NCBI GenBank assembly: GCA_965198045.1
Contig: CBDAOL010000005.1
Span: 62,001-126,000 of the forward strand
DNA: 64,000 nt
Origin: CBDDEC01 sp965198045
GTDB lineage: Bacteria; Chloroflexota; Dehalococcoidia; UBA2979
Direction: 5' to 3'
Part shown: piece after piece, positions 1-9,005 of the stretch
Numbering within the stretch: the stretch's first letter is position 1
Layout of the letters: each line of letters opens with the position of its first letter
Notes under the pieces: generated by a model
Told to the model about the DNA's origin: nothing
The model's database searches: none
What the model saw: the letters and a program-made list of their open reading frames with translations, nothing else
Position numbers and translations under genes: made by a program

Positions 1-576
1 CGCGACGGACGGACCGACCGCCTCGACGAACGCGGGTGACGACGAGGACTTCGAACCGTGGTGTGGCACGACGAGTACGTCCGCGCGCAGCAACAGCCCG
101 CTCGCTACGAGCCAGGCCTCGGCGGGCGCCTCGATGTCGGCTGCCACGAGGATCCGGCGTTCGCCGATCGCGATGAGGAGGACGAGCGAGCCGTCGTTGC
201 GTTCGACATGCGCCGGGCGGGCCGTCGCAACGGGGGGTGACAGCACCTCGATCGTTGTTCGCTCGCTCAGGGTCAGACGATCACCGATGTCGACCGCACG
301 CGCGCCGTCGAGCCCGGCTTCCTCGATCGTCGCGGGCGAGGCGAGAATCGAGCCGATGGCGCGTCGCCGGGCGAGTTCGGCGAGCCTGCCGAGGTGGTCG
401 GCGTCGGCGTGAGTGACGATCACCGCGTCGAGGCCAGCGCGCGCCCGACCGCCGAGCGCCTCGAGCAGCGCGCCGTCTGGCGGGCCGGCGTCGATCAGCA
501 CGGCCGCTCCGCCGTCCTCGACGAACACGGCGAGGCCCTGCCCGACATCGAACACGGTGACGCGCGCGTCAGTCAA
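1..576 (-). CDS. ComEC C-terminal metallo-beta-lactamase domain as separate ORF (partial)
   Basis: This minus-strand frame is open from a TTG at 576-574 to the window edge (192 codons, C-terminus missing). The translation starts almost at once with VFDVGQG and then shows THADADH and PHHGSKSSS, the metal-binding signatures of the metallo-beta-lactamase domain that normally forms the C-terminal third of the DNA-uptake channel protein ComEC/Rec2. The TTG overlaps the TGA of the upstream competence-domain ORF (TTGA), so it is either translated by re-initiation or is the rest of a comEC gene broken by one frameshift. In ComEC this domain is thought to degrade the non-transported strand. The domain assignment is firm; separate translation is inferred. 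Confidence 0.8.
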   Translation of the reverse strand, partial: MTDARVTVFDVGQGLAVFVEDGGAAVLIDAGPPDGALLEALGGRARAGLDAVIVTHADADHLGRLAELARRRAIGSILASPATIEEAGLDGARAVDIGDRLTLSERTTIEVLSPPVATARPAHVERNDGSLVLLIAIGERRILVAADIEAPAEAWLVASGLLLRADVLVVPHHGSKSSSSPAFVEAVGPSVA

Positions 577-2168
577 ACCGGCGTGAGCACGATGAACCAG
601 AGCCCGGCGGCGAGGACACCCGCGAGGACCGGGGCCCCGTAACCCCCTCGACCCGGATCGAGCGGCGAGGCCTGTCTTCCGAGCCGAGCGAGGTACCACG
701 TGCCACCAGCGAGCAGCGCGACCCAGGCGAAGCCGGCGAGCAGCGGCGCGCGCAGCGCCACCTCGGCGCTGGGCCATCCCGCGACGACTCGCGTGACGAA
801 TAGGAAGGCGGCGGGTGCGAGCTGGCCGGCGGGGCGGAAGGCCTCGGCGGCGGTCTCGCTGAAGCCGACGACGGAGGCCACAACGGCGACCGCCACCGTC
901 GCCTCGTAGAACGGCGCGACGAGGATGTTCGCCGGGATCGTCCACAGCGACACGCGCTCGAAGGCCGCGACCTGCACTGGCACCACGGCGAGCGCGGCGC
1001 CGGTCGCGGTGGCCGCCAGCTCGATCGCGGGGGCTCCGAAGCCGGTCGAGGCGAGCCGGAGCCTCGCGAGGATCGCGTCGCGGAGCGCGGGAGCGATCAC
1101 CACGACGCCCAGCGTGGCGCTGGCGCTCAACTGGAACGCCAGATCAGTGGCGTAGCGCGGGTTCCACGCCAGCACGAGTGCCACGGCGTAGAGGAGGTAG
1201 AGCCAGCCGGGGGTTCGCCGACCGAGGATTCCGCCCGCCGTGATGCCTACAGCCATGAACGCGGCGCGCACCACTGGCGGATCGGCGCCGATGAAGACGA
1301 CGTACGGGAACAACGTGAGGAGGGCGATCCACGACGCGGTGCGCCTCGACACGGCGAGCGTGAGCGCTGCTACCAGGATCCCAACGAGCAGAGCGATGTT
1401 CTGACCGGAGACAACGACGAGGTGGGTCGTGCCCGTGCGCCGTAAGTCCTCGACGATCGACGGCGGTAGTGCTCGACGTTCGCCCACGAGCATACCCGAG
1501 GCGAGGCCGGACGCAGGCTCCGGCAGCGCTCGTTCGATGTGACGGACCATCGCTCTGCGGAGGCGCGCCAGCAGCGCGGCGAGTGAGGTGCGGTCGCCGT
1601 CCTGGACCGTCCAGCGCTCGGGGAACGCCGCCGTGGCGTCGAGGCCAATCGGCCGCAGTCGGTCGGCGATGTCGGCGTCGTCGAAGGCGGTGAGCGGTTC
1701 AACCTCGACGGTCGCGGTGACAAGGTCGCCGCGCTCGATCGGCTCGCGCGCCGGCACGGTCCGCCGCAGGCCGCCTGCGATCGGGGCCCCGTCGAGTCGG
1801 TCGACGCGGAGATCGACACGGGCAAAGGTTCCTGAGACGACCGCGTCTTCACGAGCCGTGCCAGAGACCTCGTGCGTCCCAACTGCCGAGGCAAGCGCGG
1901 AGCGCGGCTGATCCGAGGCGTCGTTGAATCGCGCGTGCGCCCCACCGGCAACGGCGGCGAGCACGAGCAGCGTCACGAAGGTCCTCGGCGTGGGACGCCA
2001 CACCACGACGCAACCGCCGACGAGGAGCCAGAGGGCAACGCTCAGCCACCACTCGCCGCCGGCGATCAGCGCGGTGAGCACGCCGAGGATGTACGCGGCC
2101 GCCGCGGCGAGCAGAAGCGGCTCGAGCTCGCCTCGGCGCGCGGCGGGGTCAGGGCGTCGTCTCTCCAC
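573..2168 (-). CDS. comEC: ComEC/Rec2 family DNA internalisation protein, N-terminal and competence domains
   Basis: This is a polytopic membrane protein of about 530 residues. It has two to three membrane segments at the N-terminus, a soluble OB-like DUF4131 part, and then the Competence domain with many hydrophobic helices (SGQNIALLVG is typical of its start). It should form the inner-membrane channel for single-stranded DNA during transformation. The frame stops just before the expected C-terminal metallo-beta-lactamase domain, which lies in the next frame. Two GTG starts are possible: 2168 overlaps comEA by 20 bases, while 2207 overlaps by 59. Neither has a clear ribosome binding site; the shorter overlap is preferred. 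It lies directly downstream of comEA, as in many transformable bacteria. Confidence 0.85.
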   Translation of the reverse strand: MERRRPDPAARRGELEPLLLAAAAAYILGVLTALIAGGEWWLSVALWLLVGGCVVVWRPTPRTFVTLLVLAAVAGGAHARFNDASDQPRSALASAVGTHEVSGTAREDAVVSGTFARVDLRVDRLDGAPIAGGLRRTVPAREPIERGDLVTATVEVEPLTAFDDADIADRLRPIGLDATAAFPERWTVQDGDRTSLAALLARLRRAMVRHIERALPEPASGLASGMLVGERRALPPSIVEDLRRTGTTHLVVVSGQNIALLVGILVAALTLAVSRRTASWIALLTLFPYVVFIGADPPVVRAAFMAVGITAGGILGRRTPGWLYLLYAVALVLAWNPRYATDLAFQLSASATLGVVVIAPALRDAILARLRLASTGFGAPAIELAATATGAALAVVPVQVAAFERVSLWTIPANILVAPFYEATVAVAVVASVVGFSETAAEAFRPAGQLAPAAFLFVTRVVAGWPSAEVALRAPLLAGFAWVALLAGGTWYLARLGRQASPLDPGRGGYGAPVLAGVLAAGLWFIVLTPV

Positions 2169-2691
2169 CGGGCGTGGCCACGAGGTCGCGGATCCCCTCG
2201 TAGACACTGGGCGGTATCAGATCGCGCGTGAGCAGTTCGTCGGTGCTGGCGAAATGGCGCTCCATTCGCGCCTCGAGGATGGCGTCCGCACGCGCCGGTC
2301 CGATGCCCGGCAGCGCCTCCAGCTCGCTTCGGGTCGCAGCGTTGAGGTCGAGCAGGGGTGGGCGCTCGCCTCGACGGGGCACGCGGATGCGGTCCTGGTC
2401 GGTGATGCGGCGTGCGAGGTTCAACGGCGCCAGATCGCCGTTGGAGGTGACGCCGCCGGCGAGAGCAATCGCATCCTCGAGGCGTGCGCCCGGGTTGAGG
2501 GTGTAGACGCCGGGCGTTCGGACCTCGCCGCCGACGTCGACGCGGATCTCGTCGACGCCGGGCGGCGGGTCGCGTGCCTCGATCAGCACGCCGGAGCCGC
2601 CAGCGTCGCGGCCGACGAGGATCGCCAGCGCGATCAGGGCGAGGGCGGTCGCGGCGACGATGAACGTCGCGCGGCGAGGTAGCGAGGGCAT
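2149..2691 (-). CDS. comEA: ComEA family helix-hairpin-helix DNA-binding protein
   Basis: A 180-residue protein with one N-terminal membrane anchor (about residues 8-26), an SLBB-like domain (about 45-105, GEVRTPGVYTLNPGARLEDAI) and a C-terminal helix-hairpin-helix pair (about 115-170, with LNAATRSELEALPGIGPARADAI). This is the standard ComEA architecture: an extracytoplasmic DNA receptor that hands double-stranded DNA to the ComEC channel. It overlaps the start of comEC and is first in this minus-strand unit. It diverges from argF across about 230 bases. The identification is secure; whether the organism is transformable is not shown. Confidence 0.9.
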   Translation of the reverse strand: MPSLPRRATFIVAATALALIALAILVGRDAGGSGVLIEARDPPPGVDEIRVDVGGEVRTPGVYTLNPGARLEDAIALAGGVTSNGDLAPLNLARRITDQDRIRVPRRGERPPLLDLNAATRSELEALPGIGPARADAILEARMERHFASTDELLTRDLIPPSVYEGIRDLVATPGGETTP

Positions 2692-2815
2692 GCGCTCGTT
2701 TCAACTGATGCTGGACCGGACCAGCGAACGGCGCGGCGCGGACCGCGAAACGCGGCCATCGTAGCGGCGCGCCGTGCGGTGTGCGGGCCGACGTGCCGCT
2801 ACATAAGCGGGTCGG

Positions 2816-2821
2816 TATACT
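2816..2821 (+). promoter_or_regulatory. Probable -10 box upstream of argF
   Basis: TATACT lies about 97 bases before the argF GTG in the comEA-argF divergent gap. No good -35 hexamer is visible at the usual spacing. A transcript starting near 2828 would carry a leader of about 90 bases with a normal ribosome binding site. Confidence 0.45.
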
Positions 2822-2918
2822 CGGTCGGCAGGCGCTTCGCTCAGGTGGACGGCCCGCCGCCGCCTCGGAGCGTGCGTCACCGGTTCCGCCATACCCTGCG
2901 CGAGCCTCGGAGGACACG

Positions 2919-3836
2919 GTGCTCGGCCGCGATTTTACTTCGATCCTCGACATCTCGAGCGCCGAGCTCGACGAAATCCTTGAGCTTTCGCTCGGGATGA
3001 AGCGCGACGGCGCGGGCCCGCTGCTGTCCGGTCAGACGCTGGCGCTGATCTTCGAGAAGCCCTCGTTACGCACGCGCGCCTCGTTCGGGCAAGCGATGTA
3101 TCGCCTCGGCGGTCAGGTGCGGCACTTCTCGGCCTTCGAAGTGCAGATGGGCGAACGCGAGTCCGTGCGCGATGTCGCGCGCGTGCTCTCCACGATGGTG
3201 CAGGCGATCGGCGTCCGCACCTTCGGACACGCCACCATTACGGAGATGGCGGACTACGCGAGCGTGCCGGTGATCAACGCGCTCACCGAGGACGAGCACC
3301 CCTGCCAGGCGCTCGCAGATGTGCTGACGCTGCGCGAACGCTTCGGGCAGCTCGCCGGCCTCAAACTGACCTATGTCGGCGAGGGCAACAACGTCGCGCG
3401 GTCGCTCGCCTATGCCTCGGTGCTCGCCGGCATCGAGTTCACCTGCGCCTCGCCGGAGGGCTTCGGCCTGCCGCCCGAGACGCTCGAGGTCGCGCGCGCC
3501 CTCGACGGCTCCGGCAGCGTGACGCAGACCGACGATCCAGAGGCGGCGGTCGGGACCGCTGCGGCGGTTTACACCGATGTCTGGGCCTCGATGGGTCACG
3601 AGGACGAGCTCGAAAGCCGTGTGGAGATCTTCAAGCCGTACCAGGTCAACGCGGAACTGCTGGGACACGCTCCGGCGGATGCGTTGGTGATGCACGATCT
3701 GCCCGCCCACCGCGGGCAAGAGATCACCGATGATGTAATCGAGTCCGAACGCTCCGTCGTCTTCGAGCAGGCGGAGAACCGGATGCACGCGCAGCAGGCG
3801 TTGCTGGCGCTCCTGCTGGGCGGTTCGCCGAGCTAG
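2919..3836 (+). CDS. argF: Ornithine carbamoyltransferase (variant active-site loop)
   Basis: At 305 residues this is the normal OTCase length. The GTG at 2919 is chosen because CGGAGGA lies five to ten bases upstream and the protein then begins LGRDFTSILD; an upstream in-frame ATG at 2781 adds non-conserved sequence. Carbamoyl-phosphate motif SLRTR, then EDEHPCQALAD, the GEGNNVARS turn and DVWASMG are all present. The ornithine loop normally reads HCLPA but here reads HDLPAHRG, so the usual substrate-binding cysteine is aspartate. It should convert carbamoyl phosphate and ornithine to citrulline in arginine synthesis. A different amine substrate cannot be excluded. No other arginine genes are adjacent. 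Confidence 0.85.
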   Translation: MLGRDFTSILDISSAELDEILELSLGMKRDGAGPLLSGQTLALIFEKPSLRTRASFGQAMYRLGGQVRHFSAFEVQMGERESVRDVARVLSTMVQAIGVRTFGHATITEMADYASVPVINALTEDEHPCQALADVLTLRERFGQLAGLKLTYVGEGNNVARSLAYASVLAGIEFTCASPEGFGLPPETLEVARALDGSGSVTQTDDPEAAVGTAAAVYTDVWASMGHEDELESRVEIFKPYQVNAELLGHAPADALVMHDLPAHRGQEITDDVIESERSVVFEQAENRMHAQQALLALLLGGSPS

Positions 3837-3882
3837 GCGCGGCCCAGCCGCCTGCGCAGGCCCCGCTCAGGAGGTGCCTTCC

Positions 3883-4728
3883 GTGCCCGACGTACCGGCC
3901 GGGATCAGCGACGTATTCGCACGCCTGGACCTGTCGGCGGTCGTCGACATCCTGATCGTCTCGATCTCGATCTACTGGATGCTGCTGCTGGTGCGGGGTA
4001 CCACGGCGATGACGGTCCTGCGGGGGGTGGGCGTGCTGCTGATCGCCGCCTTCCTGTTGAGCCGCGTGCTCGACCTGCGGATGCTGAACTGGATCCTCCG
4101 CAACTCGGTCGCTGGTCTCGTGATCGGCATGATCATCATCTTCCAGCCCGAAGTGCGTCGCGCGCTGGAGCGGCTCGGTCGTACCGGGCTGCGCTCGGCC
4201 CTGGGCCGCCGCGAGTATCGCGACACGCTGGACCTCGTCGTCCGCGGATCGCAAGAGCTAGCACGCCAGCACGTCGGTGCGTTGATCGTGCTCGAGCGCG
4301 AGACCGGCCTCGAGGACGTAATCGACACCGGCGTCCGCGTCGACGCCAGTCTCACGCTTGAGCTGCTGATGAGCATGTTCACCTCGACCTCACCGCTGCA
4401 TGACGGCGCAGTGATTATCAGCATCGACACCATCCTAGCGGGCGGCTGCACGCTGCCCCTGTCGCAGGCGGAACTGCCAGCCCTCCAGGGCACACGCCAC
4501 CGCGCCGCGCTCGGCATCACCGAGACGACGGATGCCGTCGTGGTCGTGGTATCCGAAGAGCGTGGCGAGATCTCGCTGGCTTCGAACGGGCGCATGGTCG
4601 CCTCGCTCGACGAGTCGCGCCTGAACCGCCAGCTGCACCGGCTGTTCGACCTCGAGTTCCACGAGGAGACGGACGAGGTCCCGGCCACCGGCGCGCGCCC
4701 AGCGGGCTCTGAGCGCCGGACCGGCTGA
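3883..4728 (+). CDS. cdaA: Diadenylate cyclase CdaA
   Basis: A 281-residue membrane-bound c-di-AMP synthase. Three membrane helices fill about residues 15-85, followed by the DAC (DisA_N) catalytic domain with LHDGAVII (DGA motif) and GTRHRAALG (RHR motif), the residues that bind ATP and metal. AGGAGG at 3869-3874 is eight bases before the GTG at 3883; the GTG at 3874 overlaps that site and is unlikely to be the start. It condenses two ATP into c-di-AMP, which usually controls potassium and osmolyte balance. Its stop abuts the cdaR start with no gap, so the two are coupled. Confidence 0.93.
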   Translation: MPDVPAGISDVFARLDLSAVVDILIVSISIYWMLLLVRGTTAMTVLRGVGVLLIAAFLLSRVLDLRMLNWILRNSVAGLVIGMIIIFQPEVRRALERLGRTGLRSALGRREYRDTLDLVVRGSQELARQHVGALIVLERETGLEDVIDTGVRVDASLTLELLMSMFTSTSPLHDGAVIISIDTILAGGCTLPLSQAELPALQGTRHRAALGITETTDAVVVVVSEERGEISLASNGRMVASLDESRLNRQLHRLFDLEFHEETDEVPATGARPAGSERRTG

Positions 4729-5994
4729 GTGCAGTTCCCGCGCTTCTCCGAAGAGAGCCGACGTGAAGCGCTCGACCTCACGCGTGACGCTTGGCGTCGC
4801 GGCTGGTCCGCCGTGCGCGGGACGCCGGGGTTGCTGCTGCTCTCGCTGTTCCTCGGCATTTCGCTCTGGGTGTTCGTGACCGAGGACGAGAACCCGACAC
4901 GGGTCGATGACTTCCCACGCGTCGTCGAGGTGGAGGCGGTCAACATCGGTCTCGAGCTCGCGTTGGCGAACCAGCTCGAGACCGTGATCGTTCGCGTTTC
5001 GGCCCCCGAGGATCGCTGGGAGAACCTCACCGTCGCCAACTTCCGGGCGTTCGTCGACCTGAACGACCTCGGCGCTCGTGAGCAGGAGGTGCGCGTCCAG
5101 GTCGATGTGATCGACGCCGGCGGCGGCGTCCGTGTCGTGGGCACGGTGCCCGAGGCGGTCGTCGTGAACCTCGAGGATCTGGTGCGCAAAGACGTCCCCG
5201 TGCGACTCAACGTCCTCGGCGCGCTGCGCACGGGCTACGAGCTGGAGTCGATGAGCGCCGACATCGAGATGGCCACGGTCGTCGGCCCGGAAACCCTGGT
5301 AACGCTGGTCAGCGTGGCGGAGGGCAACGTCAATGTGACGGGTCTGAATGCCGGGGTTGAGCAGACCGTCCCGCTGGTGCCGACGAGTGGCGCCGGCGAG
5401 ATCCGCGGCGTCACGCTGGCCCCACGGTTCGTCGTCGTGGATGTCGAGATCGCGCAACGCACGCTCTTCCGCCTCGTGCCGTTCTCCGCCGAGGTGGCGG
5501 GCGTGCCGGCGGCGGGCTACCGCGTCAGCGGGGTCTCCGTATCGCCGAGCGCCATCGAGGTGCAAGGCATCATCCAGGCGGTGCAGAGCCTCGACTCGCT
5601 GGCTCTGCCCGCGATCGACATCAGCGGCGAGCAATCGGACGTGATCCGGGTGGTGACCGCCAACCTGCCGAATGGGCTGTCGACCGACGACTCTCGCTCG
5701 GTGACGATCTCCGTGACGATCGAGCCGATTCCGAGCACAACCCGTCTCTCGCTCGCGCCAGTCCTCGAGGGCCTCGACCCGGAGCTGGAAGCCACGTTCG
5801 ACGCGGACGTGGAGCTCACCTTGAGCGGGCTGCTGCCAGTGCTGAACGCGCTCGCCGATGGCGACGTTCGCGCCGTACTGGATGTCGGGGGTCTCGGTAC
5901 CGGGACGTGGAACGTGGCGGTGCGCATTGAGACACCCGAGGGCGTGATTGTGGAAGCGAGCACGCCCGAGACGGTCGAGGTGGTCCTGTCGTGA
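4729..5994 (+). CDS. cdaR: CdaR, YbbR-domain regulator of diadenylate cyclase
   Basis: This 421-residue protein has an N-terminal cytoplasmic segment, one membrane helix at about residues 35-52 and a long extracytoplasmic part made of several YbbR-like beta repeats (about 60 to the end). That matches CdaR, which modulates the cyclase CdaA through the membrane. The GTG start follows the cdaA TGA directly (TGAGTG). The final TGA overlaps the GTG of der by four bases, placing c-di-AMP synthesis in the same transcript as ribosome assembly and lipid synthesis genes. The sequence is poorly conserved, as usual for this family; identity rests on architecture and position. Confidence 0.85.
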   Translation: MQFPRFSEESRREALDLTRDAWRRGWSAVRGTPGLLLLSLFLGISLWVFVTEDENPTRVDDFPRVVEVEAVNIGLELALANQLETVIVRVSAPEDRWENLTVANFRAFVDLNDLGAREQEVRVQVDVIDAGGGVRVVGTVPEAVVVNLEDLVRKDVPVRLNVLGALRTGYELESMSADIEMATVVGPETLVTLVSVAEGNVNVTGLNAGVEQTVPLVPTSGAGEIRGVTLAPRFVVVDVEIAQRTLFRLVPFSAEVAGVPAAGYRVSGVSVSPSAIEVQGIIQAVQSLDSLALPAIDISGEQSDVIRVVTANLPNGLSTDDSRSVTISVTIEPIPSTTRLSLAPVLEGLDPELEATFDADVELTLSGLLPVLNALADGDVRAVLDVGGLGTGTWNVAVRIETPEGVIVEASTPETVEVVLS

Positions 5995-7331
5995 ATGAAT
6001 CGCTCCCCCTGGTCGCGATCGTCGGCCGGCCGAACGTCGGTAAGTCCGCGCTGTTCAACCGCCTGACCTCCTCGCGCGACGCGCTTGTCGAGGATCTGCC
6101 AGGCACCACCCGGGACCGCCACTACGGCGCGTTCGACTGGCGGGGCCGCCACTTCCGCGTCGTGGACACCGGTGGCTACCTGCTGGAGGACGAGGAGGAT
6201 CCGTTCTCACCGCTGATCCGCGCGGGCGTTGAGCGCGCTCTGTCCGAAGCGACCGTCGTGCTGTTCGTCGTCGACGCGGTCGATGGAGTGCTCTCGGCCG
6301 ACGAGGAGATCGCCGACCTCCTCCGCCGCTCCGAAGTGCCGATCCTCGTCGTGGCGAACAAGGTCGATGTCACCGCTGGTGCTCTCGGCGCGGGCGAACT
6401 GCACGCGCTCGGTCTCGGTGAGCCCTTCGAGATCTCGGCGTACCACGGGCTCGGTGTCGGCGACCTGATGGACGAGATCGTGGAGCGCGCCGGCGGGGCG
6501 GAGGAGCGTGCGGAGCCCGGGCAGCTCCGCATCGCCATCGTCGGCCGGCCGAACGTCGGCAAGTCGTCGCTGACGAATGCCATCCTCGGCGACGAGGTAA
6601 CGATCGTGTCCGATGTGCCGGGAACGACCCGGGACGCGATCGACACACCGTTCGACTTCGAGGATCAGGAGATGGTGCTGGTCGACACGGCCGGGATTCG
6701 CCGTCGAGGCAAGATCGAACGCGGCGTCGAGGGGCACTCTGTGAGCCGCGCCGAGCGCGCGGTCGACCGGGCGGACGTTGTCTTCCTGCTCGTCGACCAG
6801 TCGGAGCCGCTGACGGCCCAGGACACGCACATCGCTGGCTATGTGCAGAAGCGTGGCACGGGCCTCGTGCTGGTGGTCAGCAAGTGGGACCTCGCCGAAG
6901 ACCGCGATGTGCGCCATCGCCTCGCCCGCCGGATCGATTGGCGTTACCGCTTCGTCGGCTGGGCTCCGGTGATGTTCAGCTCGGCGGTGACCGGCGAGGG
7001 CGTCCGCGACCTGCTGGAGCTGGCCGTGCACATCGCCGAGGTACGGAAGCGCCGTGTGCAGACGAGTGAGCTGAACCAGGTGGTGCACCGCGCCGTCGCG
7101 GAACACGCTCCGGCGACCGTGCGGAACAAGCGCCTCAAGGTGATGTACGTGACTCAGGCGGAGGTGGAGCCGCCCACGTTCGTGTTCTTCGTCAACGATC
7201 CATCGATCGTGCACTTCTCGTATCGTCGGTACCTGGAGAACCAGATCCGCGGAGCGTTCGACTTCGAGGGGACAGGAATCCGGCTCGTGTTCCGTAAACG
7301 CTCAGCCGATCGATTCGAGGAATCGGCGTGA
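5991..7331 (+). CDS. der: Ribosome-associated double GTPase Der (EngA)
   Basis: The protein is 446 residues with two tandem G domains and a KH-like C-terminus. Domain 1 has GRPNVGKSALFNRL, PGTTRD, DTGG and NKVD. Domain 2 has GRPNVGKSSLTNAIL, PGTTRDAIDTPF, DTAGIRRRGKI and SKWD, a mild variant of NKWD. The last 110 residues form the KH-like domain. Der acts in maturation of the 50S subunit. The GTG start overlaps the cdaR stop (GTGA) and the stop overlaps the plsY start the same way, so translation is probably coupled. Identification is secure. Confidence 0.97.
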   Translation: MNESLPLVAIVGRPNVGKSALFNRLTSSRDALVEDLPGTTRDRHYGAFDWRGRHFRVVDTGGYLLEDEEDPFSPLIRAGVERALSEATVVLFVVDAVDGVLSADEEIADLLRRSEVPILVVANKVDVTAGALGAGELHALGLGEPFEISAYHGLGVGDLMDEIVERAGGAEERAEPGQLRIAIVGRPNVGKSSLTNAILGDEVTIVSDVPGTTRDAIDTPFDFEDQEMVLVDTAGIRRRGKIERGVEGHSVSRAERAVDRADVVFLLVDQSEPLTAQDTHIAGYVQKRGTGLVLVVSKWDLAEDRDVRHRLARRIDWRYRFVGWAPVMFSSAVTGEGVRDLLELAVHIAEVRKRRVQTSELNQVVHRAVAEHAPATVRNKRLKVMYVTQAEVEPPTFVFFVNDPSIVHFSYRRYLENQIRGAFDFEGTGIRLVFRKRSADRFEESA

Positions 7332-7963
7332 CGACCTTCCTCGTCGCGATCGCCGGCGCGGCGATTGGCTACCTGCTCGGTTCGATCCCGACCGGTCTGC
7401 TGGTCGGTCGTCTGAGTGGCGTGCGCGATGTCCGCGAGTTCGGCTCTGGCAAGACCGGGTTTACGAACAGTCTCCGCGTGATCGGCGTCCGCTGGTCGAT
7501 CATTGTCGTGGCCGTCGACATCGGCAAAGGCGCAACGGCAGTGTTGATCGGCCGCTACCTCTTCGACGAGCCCTGGGCCGCAGCACTGGCCGGCGTCCTC
7601 GCGGTGGTGGGCCACCAGTTCCCCGTGTTTGCCGGCTTCCGAGGTGGACGCGGCGTCGCCACGATCTTTGGCGCATTCATCGCGCTCGTACCGCCATTCG
7701 CGGCTGTCGCGGTCGGTGTCTTCGGTATCGCGGTGCTGCTGATCTGGCGTTACGCCTCTCTGATGTCCGTCCTGGGCACTGCGGCCGGTGGGACGGCGCT
7801 GTTGCTGCTGATCGCGTTCGGCGAGATCGCACGGGAAAACCTCATCTTTGCGCTGGTCGCGGTGGCGGCCGTCGAGTTCAGCCACCGCGGCAACATCCGC
7901 CGGCTCCTCGCGGGCACCGAACCGAAGCTCGGTCAGGGCGGCGAGCGCCGGGGCGGGGCCTAG
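7328..7963 (+). CDS. plsY: Acyl-phosphate:glycerol-3-phosphate acyltransferase PlsY
   Basis: This 211-residue integral membrane protein has about five to six hydrophobic helices. It shows the PlsY signatures SIPTGLLVGR, GSGKTGFTNSLR (variant of GSGNxGxTNxxR) and GGRGVATIFGA (variant of GGKGVAT). It transfers an acyl group from acyl phosphate to glycerol-3-phosphate, the first acylation in phospholipid synthesis. The substrate is supplied by GpsA, encoded three bases downstream. The GTG start overlaps the der TGA by four bases. The lysine-to-arginine change in the third motif is conservative. Confidence 0.93.
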   Translation: MTTFLVAIAGAAIGYLLGSIPTGLLVGRLSGVRDVREFGSGKTGFTNSLRVIGVRWSIIVVAVDIGKGATAVLIGRYLFDEPWAAALAGVLAVVGHQFPVFAGFRGGRGVATIFGAFIALVPPFAAVAVGVFGIAVLLIWRYASLMSVLGTAAGGTALLLLIAFGEIARENLIFALVAVAAVEFSHRGNIRRLLAGTEPKLGQGGERRGGA

Positions 7964-7966
7964 CCC

Positions 7967-8965
7967 GTGCCGCTCCAGCGAGCGGCGGTCATCGGCACCA
8001 CGTCGTGGGGCACCACGCTCGCCATCCTCCTCGCGCGCAACGAACTCCGGGTCGACCTGCTCGCCCGCGACAGCGACGAGGCGCGAGCCCTCGACGAGGC
8101 GCGTGAGCACCCACGGTTGCCTGACATCGCGTTCCCGGACTCGCTGCGGCTCGACACGCTCGACGGTTGGGCGGGCGAAGCCGACCTCGTGCTCTGCGCC
8201 GTGCCCTCGCGGACGGTCGAGGCGAACCTCGCGCGCGTCGCCGAGCTGGTGTCGAACGACGCGCTGGCGGTGACGGCGACGAAGGGGCTAGACCTCGAGA
8301 CCGGACGCCGCATGAGCGAGGTGTTGGCGGATGCGCTGCCGGTGCGCGGCGTCGCGGCGCTGTCCGGCCCGAACCTGGCGCGAGAGATCGCCGCAGGGCT
8401 GCCGAGCACTACGGTGTTGGCCTACGGAGGCGCGACCGAGGACCTCAACGCCCTGCGGGAGGCGTTCCATTCCGACCAGATGCGAGTCTATACCTCCACG
8501 GACGTCACCGGCGTCGAGTTCGGCGGCGCGCTGAAGAACGTGGTTGCGATCGCTGGCGGGATGGTCGATGCGCTCGCGTTCGGCGACAACGCGAAGGCGG
8601 CGATCGTCACCCGCGGTCTGGCTGAGATCACGAGGCTGGGCGTGGCCGGCGGCGCCGATCCGCTGACGTTCCAGGGCCTGGCCGGCGTCGGCGACCTCGT
8701 CGCCACGGCCTACAGCCCGCTCTCGCGCAACCGGCGGCTCGGCGAGCTGCTCGGGCAGGGGCTGACCCTCGAGGCTGCGCTGGAGGGTGTCGGCGAGACC
8801 GCCGAGGGCGTGGCCACCGTGCCGGCAGCGCTGAGGCTTGCGGAGCGGCTCGACGTCGACATGCCGATCGCTGCGGGTCTCGAGCTGATCTTCGAGGGGC
8901 GGCTGGCCGTGGCGGATGCGCTGGGCGCGCTGATGAGCCGGGAGCCGACGTCAGAGCTGCGTTGA
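7967..8965 (+). CDS. gpsA: NAD(P)-dependent glycerol-3-phosphate dehydrogenase
   Basis: A 332-residue cytosolic enzyme with an N-terminal Rossmann fold and an all-helical C-terminal domain. Signatures seen: SWGTTLAILLA in the nucleotide loop, ALSGPNLAREIA, and EFGGALKNVVAIAGG, where the lysine is catalytic. The glycine loop reads IGTTSWGTT rather than the usual GxGSWGTA, so its first part is degenerate. It reduces dihydroxyacetone phosphate to glycerol-3-phosphate for PlsY. GTG start three bases after the plsY stop. Confidence 0.95.
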   Translation: MPLQRAAVIGTTSWGTTLAILLARNELRVDLLARDSDEARALDEAREHPRLPDIAFPDSLRLDTLDGWAGEADLVLCAVPSRTVEANLARVAELVSNDALAVTATKGLDLETGRRMSEVLADALPVRGVAALSGPNLAREIAAGLPSTTVLAYGGATEDLNALREAFHSDQMRVYTSTDVTGVEFGGALKNVVAIAGGMVDALAFGDNAKAAIVTRGLAEITRLGVAGGADPLTFQGLAGVGDLVATAYSPLSRNRRLGELLGQGLTLEAALEGVGETAEGVATVPAALRLAERLDVDMPIAAGLELIFEGRLAVADALGALMSREPTSELR

Positions 8966-9005
8966 CGGCGCCCGGTGCGGACCTGAGCGCAAGCCGCGGC
9001 AGCGG

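Noticed and set aside
2781..2918. N-terminal extension of argF from ATG 2781
   Set aside because: The extension is Arg/Pro-rich, contains the promoter-like TATACT, and the GTG at 2919 has a well-placed ribosome binding site.
3972..5231. Minus-strand ORF of 419 codons, Ser/Arg-rich
   Set aside because: Antisense to cdaA and cdaR; no recognisable domain.
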